A DNA stretch of 64,000 nucleotides from Oligoflexia bacterium (GCA_031292385.1 JARLHE010000060.1:1-64000); one strand, 5' to 3'; positions 47,683-58,183 are shown, counted from the stretch's first letter. Notes: generated from the letters alone by a model not told the origin. A program made the numbers and translations.

Positions 47683-48993
47683 ACGCGATTCGTCCAAAAG
47701 GGCCGGATCGGCGAGATCCGAGGGGAGAAGCCGGTCGCGATAGTGCCGTTCGACCCAGCTCACCAATTGGGCATAGAGCGCCTCGTTGAGGAGCGCTTTG
47801 GGATTGCAGCCGCGGATTTCCTCGGGCGTGAGAACGACGCGCAGCCGGAGGCATGCAGGGCCGCCGCCGTTACGCATGCTTTCTTTGAGGTTGAAGTACC
47901 GCACCTTCCGGATGGGCTGCCGGGGATCCGGCAGCAAAACGGTTTCGAGATACGATTTTACCGCCGAGTCTTGCTCGCACTCTTCCGGCGCGATCAGCAT
48001 CATTTCATTTTTGTCGGAGCCGGGCAGGGAAATGAGCTGGCTGTTGAATAGATAGGAGCGCACGGCGCGCTCGATGGAGATCGCGTCCGAGGGGACTTCG
48101 ACGAGAATCAGGTCCTGCTTCGTGATTCTCTTGAATCGTTCCCGAAGCGCGGCGGGGACGCCTTTTCGGTCCGCGTACGCCTCCTCATGATAAAAAAGCG
48201 CGTTCTTGTTTCCGACGCCGGCGACATCGTTGTGAAAAACGCCGGCATCGATGGCGCCAGGGTCTTGTTGCGCGAAAAGGGCGTTTTCGGGCGATAACCC
48301 GTGCAGGCGGGCAATCGCCTGGGATGCCTCGAGCGATTGCCGGGCGGGGTATTTCGTCGGCTCGGGAGCCGGGGCGGCTTTTTCCGGATAGAACGCACGT
48401 CGGCCGTAGACGAAAAATTCGAGCCCCGGGCCGCCGTATTCGGCGCAGAGGCGGGTATGGTTGGCGGCGCCTTCGTCCCCGAAGGAGGCGTTCGACGGAA
48501 GAGGGGCATGATGCGCGAATCGCGCGGGATCGCGAAATATCGCTTGAAGCGCGCGGGAGGTCGTGTCGGCTTCGATGGAGCGATGGAATTTATTGCTGAG
48601 ATTGGCGGGCGTGAAATGAACTTTTCCGTCGGCGGTATCGGCGCTGGGAGAAACCGTTGCCGCATTCGCCGCCCACATGCTCGATGCCGACGAGGCCGCT
48701 GCCAGGATCGCGGGATCGGTCTTTCCGGCCTGGATAACGATCTCGTGATCGCTGCCGCGAAAGCCGATTCTGCGGAGGGATGCGACATCGGGCCGTTCTT
48801 GCGGCGGAAGCACGCCCTGCACGAGACCGAGGTCGAGTAAGGCTTTCATCTTTCCCAAGCCTTGCAACGCGGCCTGCTTGGGATTCGAGATGTTCGCCTT
48901 ACTCGCGCTGGACGCGACGTTGCCGAAAGAAAGCCCGGAGTAATTGTGCGTCGGGCCTACGATACCGTCGAAGTTTGCTTCTTGAGCGGCCAA
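47611..48993 (-). CDS. astB: N-succinylarginine dihydrolase
   Basis: [50 protein letters not shown]. Confidence 0.95.
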   Translation of the reverse strand: MAAQEANFDGIVGPTHNYSGLSFGNVASSASKANISNPKQAALQGLGKMKALLDLGLVQGVLPPQERPDVASLRRIGFRGSDHEIVIQAGKTDPAILAAASSASSMWAANAATVSPSADTADGKVHFTPANLSNKFHRSIEADTTSRALQAIFRDPARFAHHAPLPSNASFGDEGAANHTRLCAEYGGPGLEFFVYGRRAFYPEKAAPAPEPTKYPARQSLEASQAIARLHGLSPENALFAQQDPGAIDAGVFHNDVAGVGNKNALFYHEEAYADRKGVPAALRERFKRITKQDLILVEVPSDAISIERAVRSYLFNSQLISLPGSDKNEMMLIAPEECEQDSAVKSYLETVLLPDPRQPIRKVRYFNLKESMRNGGGPACLRLRVVLTPEEIRGCNPKALLNEALYAQLVSWVERHYRDRLLPSDLADPALLDESRSALDELTQLLGLGSIYPFQISRP

Positions 48994-49005
48994 AAAAATT
49001 CCGCG

Positions 49006-49515
49006 TTACAGAATTTTGAGGGTCAGGAACAGGCCGGCATCGACGAGCGAGCGCTCGATACCGGAGTCAGGCACCGAGCGGTAGCTGAAGCGCGGGCCGA
49101 AATCGAAGAAAAAATTGAGCGGGATCGTGTAGCCCGCGCCGATGCCCCAGCTGAAGGAGCTGTCGGAGCTGTCGCGGATGTCGATACCGGCTTGGCCGTC
49201 GATGAAAAAACCGGTGACCAAGGTGCTGACACGCACCGTGGCGCCGTAGAAATTGAGGGAGCCGTTTCCTCCGTTATTCGAGTAACTGAGGAAGTTATGA
49301 TCGTAAGCGAAGCCCCATTGGACCGCGTCGAGCATGCCGAAGGTGAGTTGCCCGGAGACAAACGGGCTTGGCGAGGTGATAAAACCGTAATTGCTCGTGT
49401 TGAAGCTTGCTCCGCCTTCCGCCATGAGGTTCACTCCGGCGCTTGCAGCGCCCGCGAACCCTAGAAGAACGGCCTGAAAGGATGCGATCAAAAGATAGAG
49501 TTTAATTTTTTTCAT
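49006..49515 (-). CDS. Small outer-membrane beta-barrel-like exported protein
   Basis: Signal peptide; Gly/aromatic beta-strand pattern. Confidence 0.55.
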   Translation of the reverse strand: MKKIKLYLLIASFQAVLLGFAGAASAGVNLMAEGGASFNTSNYGFITSPSPFVSGQLTFGMLDAVQWGFAYDHNFLSYSNNGGNGSLNFYGATVRVSTLVTGFFIDGQAGIDIRDSSDSSFSWGIGAGYTIPLNFFFDFGPRFSYRSVPDSGIERSLVDAGLFLTLKIL

Positions 49516-49576
49516 ACAGACATTGTAGTCATTGGGGCGGGCAGATCAAGCGGCAGATTTTTGACGAACGAGTTCT

Positions 49577-50632
49577 TTAAAGGGGAACCGTGCCTTGGCA
49601 AGTGATCGTCAGGCTCGCCGTGTCCGTGCTTTTGGAGCAGGTGATGGAAAATCCATGCTGGCCCGAGGAGTTCGGGGGAAGCGTGGTTGGAACCAACGTG
49701 CCGCTCACGCTCGTGCAGCTGCCGGTCGCCGTATAGGTCGTTTCCCCGACCCCGCAATAAGCTTGGACGAAAGTCGTGCCCGAGGCGGTGATCGTGCGAT
49801 TGTAAGAAGCGCCGGGCACGCGGGAGGCGCAGCAATACGCGCCTCCCGAGACCGATGCGCCGCTGCTGCAGGCGACGGACCAGCTCGCCGTGCCGGCGGT
49901 GCCGGTTTGCGGGGTCGAGCCGCAGCTTCCGCTCTGGCCGTAGGCGCTGAGGGTTTCGCTCGGGTCGCAGCTCATTTGTACCGCGGTATCACCCAGGGCG
50001 GAGAGGAGGCTGCAGCCCGCGTTCGTGCTCGAGCCTCCCGATATTCCGCCGGTTCCGACCGTGACATCCGCGAAGGCCTCGTCGCCGTTGGCGTCTTCAA
50101 GCATCACCTGATCCGAGGAGCCGCTCGAGGGAGCGGTGTACGCCCCGCTGCTCGTGATCAGTCCGGCGCCGTAAGCCATCGAAAAAGTATAAGGAGGCAA
50201 TCCGCCCGACCCGGAGAACGTGAACGTCGAGCCGAGAGCAAGCGTGATCGAAGCCGGAGATATGGTCAGCGGCGGATAGGCGACGGTCACGGTCGCGGAT
50301 CCCGATACTCCGGTCGTGTCGACGGCGTTGATCTGGACGCTCGTCGGCGTGCTCGGCGCGGTATAAATACCAGTACTTGAATTAATCGAGCCCTGGCCCG
50401 AAATGATCGAATAAGTATAAGGCGCCAGGCCTCCTGACGCCACGAGCTGCAGCGAAGCGCCGGGCGCGATGGTTTGCTGGCTCGGCGTCAACGTCAGTGC
50501 CGCGGAAGTCGAAACCGAGCCGCTCGTGGCGGTGCTGAACGCTACATAACCGGTATTGGTCGGCATGCAGGCCGAGGCGAGGGTGCATGCCGTGCAAACC
50601 AGGATCGGAGCTGGTTTCGCGAGCTTCAGCAT
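49577..50632 (-). CDS. Lipoprotein with tandem Ig-like domains and two Cys-rich C-terminal repeats
   Basis: Lipobox ACTLASACMP; repeated LQLVASGGLAPYTYS..GSINSSTGIYTAP units; repeated VQxxC[GD]xxET..GSC. Confidence 0.7.
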   Translation of the reverse strand: MLKLAKPAPILVCTACTLASACMPTNTGYVAFSTATSGSVSTSAALTLTPSQQTIAPGASLQLVASGGLAPYTYSIISGQGSINSSTGIYTAPSTPTSVQINAVDTTGVSGSATVTVAYPPLTISPASITLALGSTFTFSGSGGLPPYTFSMAYGAGLITSSGAYTAPSSGSSDQVMLEDANGDEAFADVTVGTGGISGGSSTNAGCSLLSALGDTAVQMSCDPSETLSAYGQSGSCGSTPQTGTAGTASWSVACSSGASVSGGAYCCASRVPGASYNRTITASGTTFVQAYCGVGETTYTATGSCTSVSGTLVPTTLPPNSSGQHGFSITCSKSTDTASLTITCQGTVPL

Positions 50633-50639
50633 GCCGGCC

Positions 50640-51854
50640 TCAGTTGACGCACACCCATGACGCGGTGGTTTGGGTATCTTCGATGATTCCGAATCCGCTC
50701 GTGTGGTTAAGCGCCTGGCAAATGCGTTTGATGGCGCTGTTGCAGGTGGCGCTTGCGGACGTGTTGATGTTGCATTCGGACTGATAACTCTGCAAATCTT
50801 TGAAAGTGTCGTTCACGACGGTGGCCGCGGTCGAGTTCACGCAGACCACGGTTGCCGACGCCCCGCCAATGTGCTCGACGGGACCGAAACCCGAAGCATA
50901 TCCGAGCGCGTAGCAATAACGGCTGATGGCCGAGTTGCAATTCACGCTGACGGGAACCGAATTGTTGTAGCAACCCGTGTTATAGGATTGCAAAATCCCG
51001 AACGTGGTTTGAATCACCGATCCCGCTCCGCTTTGCACGCAAGTGACGGTGACGTTGTTGCCGCTGTTCTCGACGGGGCCGAACCCGCTCATCGCCCCGT
51101 TCACTTTTTGGCAATACTGATCGATCGCGGCATTGCAGTTGTCGCTGTACGGCGTGCCGGATGAGCAATTCGAGTTGTAAGTGGCAAGTTGACTGTAGGT
51201 GGTCTGGTAATTGGTCGAGTAGGTCGCGCTGCTGGAGCTCGTGGTGCCCGTGCTGCTGATCGTGACGATCGCGTAAGCGATGTTGCCGGCGGAATCCGTC
51301 GCCGCGATTTCGGCCGATCCGCTCGCGGAGGAAGCTGTGTAAAGGCCCGTGCTCGGGCTAACCGAGCCGCTTCCGGCAACGAGGCTGTAGGAATAGGGCG
51401 AAACCCCTCCGGAGGCGGTGAATTGATCGGTCGAGCTCGGCGCGATGTTGGATGATGCCGCGGAGACGGTCAAACTGCCGCTGTTGCTGCTCGTAGTGGA
51501 GCTTACGGTGACAGTCGCGGAAGCCGATGAACCCTTGCTGCTGCTATCGATGACCGTGACGGTGACGGTCGCGGCGATCGTCGGCGCGGTGAAAAGGCCC
51601 GTGCTCGAATTGATGCTGCCGCCTCCGCTCGCGATCGTAAAAATGTACGGCGACGTTCCGCCCGTTGCCGTGAATTGAAGAGTCGATCCGCCGGTGACCG
51701 TTTGGCTGGTCGGGCTGATCGTCAGCGTGCCCGAACTAGCCAGGGTTTGGCTTGAGGCGGTTCCGGTGACCGGTGAGATCTGGACGCCGGAAGGCATGCA
51801 TGCCGATAAAAAGGCCAAGGTCAGAATTCCCAGACCGGATCGCTGAAGCTTCAT
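50640..51854 (-). CDS. Lipoprotein with tandem Ig-like domains and three Cys-rich SGFG(P)VE repeats
   Basis: Lipobox LAFLSACMPSG; two Ig-like units; three ~65-aa C-terminal repeats; start refined. Confidence 0.75.
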   Translation of the reverse strand: MKLQRSGLGILTLAFLSACMPSGVQISPVTGTASSQTLASSGTLTISPTSQTVTGGSTLQFTATGGTSPYIFTIASGGGSINSSTGLFTAPTIAATVTVTVIDSSSKGSSASATVTVSSTTSSNSGSLTVSAASSNIAPSSTDQFTASGGVSPYSYSLVAGSGSVSPSTGLYTASSASGSAEIAATDSAGNIAYAIVTISSTGTTSSSSATYSTNYQTTYSQLATYNSNCSSGTPYSDNCNAAIDQYCQKVNGAMSGFGPVENSGNNVTVTCVQSGAGSVIQTTFGILQSYNTGCYNNSVPVSVNCNSAISRYCYALGYASGFGPVEHIGGASATVVCVNSTAATVVNDTFKDLQSYQSECNINTSASATCNSAIKRICQALNHTSGFGIIEDTQTTASWVCVN

Positions 51855-52032
51855 GAAAGTTAATCCCCATTTAACAATCAAGCAATTACAGGGCCATCGG
51901 CTCGTGGCTCTCAACGGCCATTGGTTTGAATCTCGCGGGAAAATTCGGCTATTTTGCTGTCTAAGTGTTTTGCACTGTCCATTTTCGCCCTGAGTGTTTT
52001 ATGACCTGGGTCGATTGGGACACGCTAAAGAA

Positions 52033-52518
52033 ATGATATCCGATTCGATACTGGATTCCGCCTGGCACGAGGTGGCCGACCAGTCCTCACCCGAGGCGCT
52101 CATCGAGAAAATGGCCGAAGCACAGCCGGCGCTCGCGGATTTTCTCGCCGAAGCCGCTTCGATTTTCGAAAGCCCGGATGCGGTCGATCTTGTGTACTTC
52201 ATGGTGCTGGTCGTTTGGCGAGCTTGCGGCGCAGTGAAGGATCCGCTGCCGCTCCTCAGCGAGTCGGCGATTGCCGAAGCCTATCGTCAGGCCGAGGCCT
52301 GGGCGGAAGGCTTCGGAGCCGCGCCCGGTGGCGCTGGCGCGATTCTGGCCGAAAAGAAGCTTCAGGATTATCGCAGCTATCCGGAGCCGCATCTGATGGC
52401 ATTCGTCATTCAAGCGGTGCTCGATTGCGTTGAAGACGGCCTTGAGCTGACGCCCGAAGATCAGATCCGCGCCTTGGTCATCGCGAAAGCCGTTGTTGAT
52501 GTCTTGAGCAGCTCCTAG
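52033..52518 (+). CDS. Hypothetical protein
   Basis: Continuous ORF; ATG 52033 preferred over GTG 51994. Confidence 0.5.
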   Translation: MISDSILDSAWHEVADQSSPEALIEKMAEAQPALADFLAEAASIFESPDAVDLVYFMVLVVWRACGAVKDPLPLLSESAIAEAYRQAEAWAEGFGAAPGGAGAILAEKKLQDYRSYPEPHLMAFVIQAVLDCVEDGLELTPEDQIRALVIAKAVVDVLSSS

Positions 52519-53237
52519 CGCATTTTAGCGATCAGCGCGGTAAGCCCGAACAAAATCGGCTGATGCACGATATAGATCGTCAAGGCGTGTTTGCCGCACC
52601 AGAGGACGGGCTTGAAGATCGGCTTTTCCAGTCGTGCGGGCTGCGGGCGCGCGTTTGGCTTAGCGGATTTCTTTTTCGAATAAAGAGCGCTGGCAAGGCA
52701 GCTGCCGAGCCAAAAGTATCCGATATCGGGCAAGAGCGGGTAGTAGTCGGCCATGATGGGAATGGGGTTGGGCCTGAATCCGATCCAAATCAGAAAATAA
52801 CTCCACGTCCCCGTGAATTGCAAATTCCTCAACCAGAAGCCGAACCCGATCGCCGCGATGCCGAGCAGAAATCTCAGCAACAGGCTCCAGCGCTTGAACG
52901 AGCGATTGAGGATTTTCGTCACGCCGATCGAATGGAGCACCCCGAAAAAAATCGGTCCGTTGGGAGAGTAAATCAGGGAGACGAGGGTCAAGACCATGCC
53001 CCAGCCGAAGATCTTCGCGCCTTCGCGTAACGGGTCTTTGGGGCTTAAGATCTGGCTCATTCCGGAGACCCAGAAAAAGGTTCCGCCGATCATGTCGGGA
53101 ACTATTTGCCAATAGCTGACGGGCAGTCCTACAAGGGGCACCACCTGGTAGCTCCAATCCCAGCTGAAATGAAATAAGACCATCGCTAGAACCGCTAAGC
53201 CTCGAGTGAAATCAATTCCAAGCCGCCTCGTCTTCAT
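52515..53237 (-). CDS. DUF1624 / HGSNAT-like membrane acyltransferase
   Basis: RRLGIDFTRGLAVLAMVLFHFSWDW; GTFFWVSGMSQIL; multiple TMs. Confidence 0.85.
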   Translation of the reverse strand: MKTRRLGIDFTRGLAVLAMVLFHFSWDWSYQVVPLVGLPVSYWQIVPDMIGGTFFWVSGMSQILSPKDPLREGAKIFGWGMVLTLVSLIYSPNGPIFFGVLHSIGVTKILNRSFKRWSLLLRFLLGIAAIGFGFWLRNLQFTGTWSYFLIWIGFRPNPIPIMADYYPLLPDIGYFWLGSCLASALYSKKKSAKPNARPQPARLEKPIFKPVLWCGKHALTIYIVHQPILFGLTALIAKMR

Positions 53238-53303
53238 CGTCCTGAGTGTATCGTTTGAGCAGCCGTCGCGCCAAGCGGTCTTTAATTTGCAAAGTCTCAG
53301 GGC

Positions 53304-53843
53304 ATGAACAAAATTCCAAGCACGCTTGTTTTAGTTGCGGTTTCATCCTTTGTAGCGGCGGCCTGCGCGTCGCCGCAGCAGTCAGGAGGCGGCACCCAAG
53401 CCGCGGGTCAGACCGCGGAGCGTTCGGCCGCCGGCCCCGCGATCATCCGGCCCCGAACGGTGACCCCCATTTTGGTGATGACCCCGGATCTTCGGCTCGC
53501 GAAAACCCCGAACATCGTCGCGGAAATCAAGCCGGTTGACCCGACTTCGAAGGTCTCGAGCGCTAATTTGCAGCTGGTCCTGGATCAGACGATGGTGAAG
53601 GGAACCTCCTCGGAGTCTACGTTGCGTCAGCCCTTATTGGTGCAAATGAAGCCTGTCGCCGGGACGACCTGGGGGGCTTCGCTGACGGACGATCAGCTGA
53701 AAAAGCTCGCCATCAACGGCCAAGAAGTGAATTATATCGGGCGCATTATCGCGAAATCCGACAACGGCGGAACCACGGTCTCCGAGGATATCGTGCGGTT
53801 GACGATCGCGGCGCCTCCGGTGGTCGAAAAGTCGACGGGCTGA
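53304..53843 (+). CDS. Hypothetical lipoprotein
   Basis: Lipobox-like SSFVAAACAS. Confidence 0.6.
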   Translation: MNKIPSTLVLVAVSSFVAAACASPQQSGGGTQAAGQTAERSAAGPAIIRPRTVTPILVMTPDLRLAKTPNIVAEIKPVDPTSKVSSANLQLVLDQTMVKGTSSESTLRQPLLVQMKPVAGTTWGASLTDDQLKKLAINGQEVNYIGRIIAKSDNGGTTVSEDIVRLTIAAPPVVEKSTG

Positions 53844-54509
53844 TCAAGCCGGCGGCGCCGAGTTGTTGTTTTGTTGGTACTGCAGCTGCCGATCGACCAT
53901 TTGGCGAAAAACAGTGAGCAGCTGCGAGTGCGGGCCGGAATCTTCCTCGCAGTTTCTCGGGAGCCGGTAAAGACCGACGCGGTCCAGGCGATCGAGCAGG
54001 GCATGAACCGCTTCGACAGTGGATAGGCAAACCTCGTGAGGCTGTTTGCGAATGCGGTAATCGGAGGGCGTCCGGGGCTGAAACATCACTTGCGGCAAGG
54101 CGCGCAGTTTCGGGCTCCGATGCAGCATTTGCTGAGCCTGGTCCCAGGTCCCGTCGATGACGAAAACCAGAAGCCGTTTGCCTCCGGGAGCAAGCGCTTG
54201 GAGTTCTTCCGGCTTCGCCAGATCGAGATCGATCGCGTTTTTGCCTGGATAAAGCACGCGACCGTGCAGCGAAGGGTCCTTGAGCAAAGCGTCGATCTCG
54301 GCATTTCGCTCGATCTGCTCGCCGGTGCCTTGAAAGCGAAGGGAGTTGGCGACGCCGAGCTGAACCATTCGATTCGTGCCGATTCGTTTGCGGTTTTCAC
54401 GAGGGTGCACGAGGACCGCCAGCAAGGGGCCGGCGTCGAAGGGTCGGATCTGTTCGCAGTAGCAAACGGCGAGCGACATCCGGCAGCGCAGGCAGAATTT
54501 AAGCTCCAT
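53844..54509 (-). CDS. DTW-domain protein (TapT-like tRNA acp3U transferase)
   Basis: CLRCRMSLAVCYC; VFVIDGTWDQAQQML; YRIRKQPHEVCLSTVEA. Confidence 0.9.
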   Translation of the reverse strand: MELKFCLRCRMSLAVCYCEQIRPFDAGPLLAVLVHPRENRKRIGTNRMVQLGVANSLRFQGTGEQIERNAEIDALLKDPSLHGRVLYPGKNAIDLDLAKPEELQALAPGGKRLLVFVIDGTWDQAQQMLHRSPKLRALPQVMFQPRTPSDYRIRKQPHEVCLSTVEAVHALLDRLDRVGLYRLPRNCEEDSGPHSQLLTVFRQMVDRQLQYQQNNNSAPPA

Positions 54510-54530
54510 GGTGTTCTCTTATGACGAAGA

Positions 54531-54559
54531 GGCCCGCCCAAGCAACACTTGGGCGGGCC
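54531..54559 (-). terminator. GC-rich hairpin downstream of metalloprotease gene, weak T tail
   Basis: GGCCCGCCCAAG / CTTGGGCGGGCC 12-bp perfect stem, 5-nt loop. Confidence 0.6.
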
Positions 54560-54591
54560 GGGTTTCATTGGCGGTGGCTACCTTGAGGTGC

Positions 54592-57270
54592 TTACATTTC
54601 CGCCGAGTTTTCGATGGCTCCCAGGACAGACTTCTGGTCCAAAACCCATTCACGAAGCTCGGGCGTCGCGTTGCTCAGATCGACGCTGCTTGGGTCTTGT
54701 CCTCCCAAAACCGCCGTCAGATATTTCTTCAGCTCGCTTGCCACTTGTGTGCGACCCGTCAGCGACCAATCCGAGGTCGCTCCCAGCGAGTGAGCCAGGA
54801 GTTTCGTCGCCGACAGGCGGACCGCCTTGTTGAAGCGGAAAGCCATCGCTTGCGCGGAGCTCGGCGAAGCCGATGGGCCCGGCGAAGGCGTCGCGCCCGA
54901 AAGCGATCCCTGAACAGCCTGCGAGGTTCTCGCCATGATCACGAACTCCGCGGTCTTCGCAAGCTCGCTCTCGATTTCGTGAGCGTACTGCGGGTTCAGG
55001 TAAGAACCTTGGCCGAGCTGCGTGATCGCCGCTTCGAAAGCTTTCTCTTCGATTTCGCCGAAGAGCGTCTTTCCGCGCGAGCTGATCAGCGCGATGTCGG
55101 CATCGCTCAGTTGATACTGGGTTTTTCCGTCCCAGCCGATGCCGTTCCGGACATCGTCACGAGAGAGATACGCATCGATACCCGCGGAGGCCGAGGCAGC
55201 GATGCTCTGCGAAGGATCCATCACCGGTTCGATGAACTGGAGGAGCGCCGAATCGATCCCGCCCGCATCCTTGATCTGCTGGGCGACGAAGCTGTCCTGC
55301 GCCGCTTTCATATCGTCCTCGTAAAAAGACGTATCGAACGGGAACAGCCGATGGGTGCGGATCGAGAGCGCGCCATCGTCGCGCTTCATCCAGGAAATCT
55401 GGGATTGAAGCGGGGCCATGATCTTGGTGAGGATCGCGTCCGGGTCGAGCGCCACATCGTTCATGCTCTTCTGATCGCGAGGATCGGTCGGAGCTTTCGC
55501 CAAGATGTATTTCTCCACGATCGAAGCCGGCAACAACCGGAGCGATTTGCGGATCGCCATCATGTTCGACACGATCGGTTCCGAGCCTTGGTCGAAGGTC
55601 AAGCAGTCGAGGTATTTGGATTCCTGCGAGTCCGTGCAGAAGAGCGGGGCGGTCGATTCGTCGATCGGCTTATTGTTATAAGCCCAATCCATCGCTTCTT
55701 TGTCGTAGGAGAAGACGAGCTGTTTGGCCTTGATCATCTGGGAGTGAAGAATGTCCTCGTTGAAGACGTTGTACTCCATGATCGAGCTCGTGAAGGATTG
55801 GCCGGTCGGGACCGTGCCGTTCAAAACGTAATCGTTGAACATCTGATCGACCTGGTCCGGGCTCGCGGTCGCTGCCAGGGAACCGGCGAAATTATGCCGC
55901 ATTCCGAGCGTATGGCCGATTTCGTGGGCCACCGTCGTGCGCACGTAGTCCTGGCCGATTTTCTGATAGAGCGCCGGGTTGGCGGTGCCGGCGGTGCGCA
56001 TTTGCGCGATGGCCTGCGCGAATTGGGCGCTGACCGGGTGTTCGCACAACCGGCTCGATCCCCAGCTCGAGAGGAGCAGGTTTTGATTCGATGCGGTTTT
56101 CGGCATCTCGCGGATGAGGGACGGGACCCGCAGGGCGCCGTCGGTTCCGAATACGCTGGTCATGTAAACCTGCGAGTGCAGGATTTCGCCCGTGTGAGGG
56201 TCCATGAGCGCGTCCGCGTACGCGAAGCCCGCGCTGTCGTTTTCCACCCATTGCACGATGTTGTAGCGCGGATCGGGAGCAGTGACTCCTTCCGGAGCGT
56301 CAACGACCTGCACGACTTCGCGCCCGAAGACCTGGTTCCAATACAGCACGCCCTCTCTTACGGCGTTTCTATAGGCGGCCGGAGTGTTCGAGCTGATCGC
56401 GTAGACCACCGGATGCGAAAGATCGCGCGTCGCTATACGAGTCGTCGTGCGTCCGGTATCAGCGTCGACTTGAGGTTCGATTTCAAAAAAGCCGACCCGC
56501 GTGAAATCGCTCGATTCCTTGGGTGTATAATTCGAGTTCGGCAAATACGGCGCTAGATAATAGCGGATCTCGTAACCTGTATAATTGGTCTGCCCGGCGT
56601 TCGGGCTTCCGGCCGGAACGACTTCCGGGACCTGCGCGATCTGCTGGATCTCGACATTGTTGCCGACGGTCTGGATCGACTCGACATAGCTGTTTTTGAT
56701 GCTCTCGGCCGCTACCGTGTCTTGATAGGTTTTGCCGGTCGGGGTGGCGTCCGAGGCGAACATCGCGCCGTCCATCGAAACGTGATTCATGCCCGAATTG
56801 AAATCGAGCACCAGCGAGTCGCTCGTTTCTTGCTTGATCGGGAATTGCGCTAAAAGCAGGTGAGCGGGAAGGCTGCTCGCGACGATGTGGCCGTCATTGG
56901 TTTCCTGCATCACGACCGTGTTGTCGTGGGTGAGGGTGAAGGTGACGACTCGTCCCTTCAATCCGCTACTGGTCGGTTCTTGGGTTTGGGGAATGAGGTT
57001 TCCGAAGAGAAGAAATTCTTTGCCCAGCGCGCTCTTTTTGATCACCAAAGAGTCCTGGTCTTGGCCCGGGCCAATGTCGCTGATGGATGGCCCCAGCCCT
57101 TGAGCGTTGGCTGATCCGAATGAATCCTGAACATTCGCCGACGGACGAACCGCGGCATTACCGGTCGCGAGGTGAGCGTGGTTATTGGTACAACCCGAAA
57201 CTCCCACTACCGCAGAAACCGCCGCTAGAGTCCTAATCCAAGACAACTGGTGCAACTTATTGGATTTCAT
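54592..57270 (-). CDS. Zinc-dependent metalloprotease lipoprotein (EcxA/DUF4953-like)
   Basis: Lipobox VVGVSGCTNN; TTVAHEIGHTLGMRHNFAGS. Confidence 0.85.
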   Translation of the reverse strand: MKSNKLHQLSWIRTLAAVSAVVGVSGCTNNHAHLATGNAAVRPSANVQDSFGSANAQGLGPSISDIGPGQDQDSLVIKKSALGKEFLLFGNLIPQTQEPTSSGLKGRVVTFTLTHDNTVVMQETNDGHIVASSLPAHLLLAQFPIKQETSDSLVLDFNSGMNHVSMDGAMFASDATPTGKTYQDTVAAESIKNSYVESIQTVGNNVEIQQIAQVPEVVPAGSPNAGQTNYTGYEIRYYLAPYLPNSNYTPKESSDFTRVGFFEIEPQVDADTGRTTTRIATRDLSHPVVYAISSNTPAAYRNAVREGVLYWNQVFGREVVQVVDAPEGVTAPDPRYNIVQWVENDSAGFAYADALMDPHTGEILHSQVYMTSVFGTDGALRVPSLIREMPKTASNQNLLLSSWGSSRLCEHPVSAQFAQAIAQMRTAGTANPALYQKIGQDYVRTTVAHEIGHTLGMRHNFAGSLAATASPDQVDQMFNDYVLNGTVPTGQSFTSSIMEYNVFNEDILHSQMIKAKQLVFSYDKEAMDWAYNNKPIDESTAPLFCTDSQESKYLDCLTFDQGSEPIVSNMMAIRKSLRLLPASIVEKYILAKAPTDPRDQKSMNDVALDPDAILTKIMAPLQSQISWMKRDDGALSIRTHRLFPFDTSFYEDDMKAAQDSFVAQQIKDAGGIDSALLQFIEPVMDPSQSIAASASAGIDAYLSRDDVRNGIGWDGKTQYQLSDADIALISSRGKTLFGEIEEKAFEAAITQLGQGSYLNPQYAHEIESELAKTAEFVIMARTSQAVQGSLSGATPSPGPSASPSSAQAMAFRFNKAVRLSATKLLAHSLGATSDWSLTGRTQVASELKKYLTAVLGGQDPSSVDLSNATPELREWVLDQKSVLGAIENSAEM

Positions 57271-57397
57271 TAAGAATTTACCTTTCTGTAGCGATGCTCC
57301 TTGGGAGCAGTCCGGCCTCTTGTATCTTAATGGAGTAATTAGGTCAACTTTTAATTTGTGGGGGAAAATCGACTCGATCCATTAAACTGCTAACTAT

Positions 57398-58183
57398 ATG
57401 TCCTCAAGTAAGTTTGCCTATTGGTATATTGCGCAGGATCTTTCATCGATCGGTCCGCTCATGACGGCCGAGGTGGTGCGCAAAATCGATGAGGGCGTCG
57501 CGAGTTGGGTGGATTTCGTTTGGAGATACCAGAGCCAGGACGGTTGGGTCCGGATTTGCGATGCCCCGGATTTTCAGTCATTTTTACCGAAAAAACCGAC
57601 GACCGCATTATTAGCGCAAGTGAAAGTGAGCGCCGCTCATGATCCTTATTTGCGCAAGGCTTTGCGCACTTCGGTTTGGTTTTTGGAGTTTCAGGGCAGC
57701 GAGTTCGGTCCGCTGGGCCAATCCGAGGTCGAAGCGATTTTAAAGAACGGCAAGCTGAAGGGAGCGCTTCGGATCCGGAAAGATGGTCGTTCCGGGTGGA
57801 AGCCGATCGAAGAGGTCGTCGAGTTCAAGGGCGTGCTGATCGCTTCTCCAGGCGTGAAATCCGAATCCGAGCGACGGAACGATCGCCGCACCCCCTTGGT
57901 CGCGACGGTGCAGTTGAGTTTGCAGAAGGGGCAGTTCACGGGGGTTTGCCGAGATATCAGTCAAAACGGGCTGTTAATTCTTTCAAACTGCAAACCTCCG
58001 ACCGAGAGCCCTTTTCTGTTGAAGGTAACCCCTTTGGAAGAAGGGACGGATTTAGCCCCATTTAAGGCAGAGGTTCAGCTCGTTCGGATGTTGGGTGATC
58101 TCACGGGGTTTTCGGTCCGGTTTACGAAAGTCGAAAAGGCGGTAACTGAGGCAATTGGTCAGTATCTGCGTAAGAAAGTGTAG
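57398..58183 (+). CDS. Two GYF_2-like domains plus PilZ domain
   Basis: WYIAQDLSSIGPLMTAEV and WFLEFQGSEFGPLGQSEV; PilZ RRNDRR and RDISQNG (DxSxxG). Confidence 0.8.
   Translation: MSSSKFAYWYIAQDLSSIGPLMTAEVVRKIDEGVASWVDFVWRYQSQDGWVRICDAPDFQSFLPKKPTTALLAQVKVSAAHDPYLRKALRTSVWFLEFQGSEFGPLGQSEVEAILKNGKLKGALRIRKDGRSGWKPIEEVVEFKGVLIASPGVKSESERRNDRRTPLVATVQLSLQKGQFTGVCRDISQNGLLILSNCKPPTESPFLLKVTPLEEGTDLAPFKAEVQLVRMLGDLTGFSVRFTKVEKAVTEAIGQYLRKKV

Noticed and set aside
54508-56556. 682-aa plus-strand ORF opposite the metalloprotease and DTW genes
   Set aside because: Arg-rich shadow ORF; the minus-strand genes have clear catalytic motifs and lipobox.
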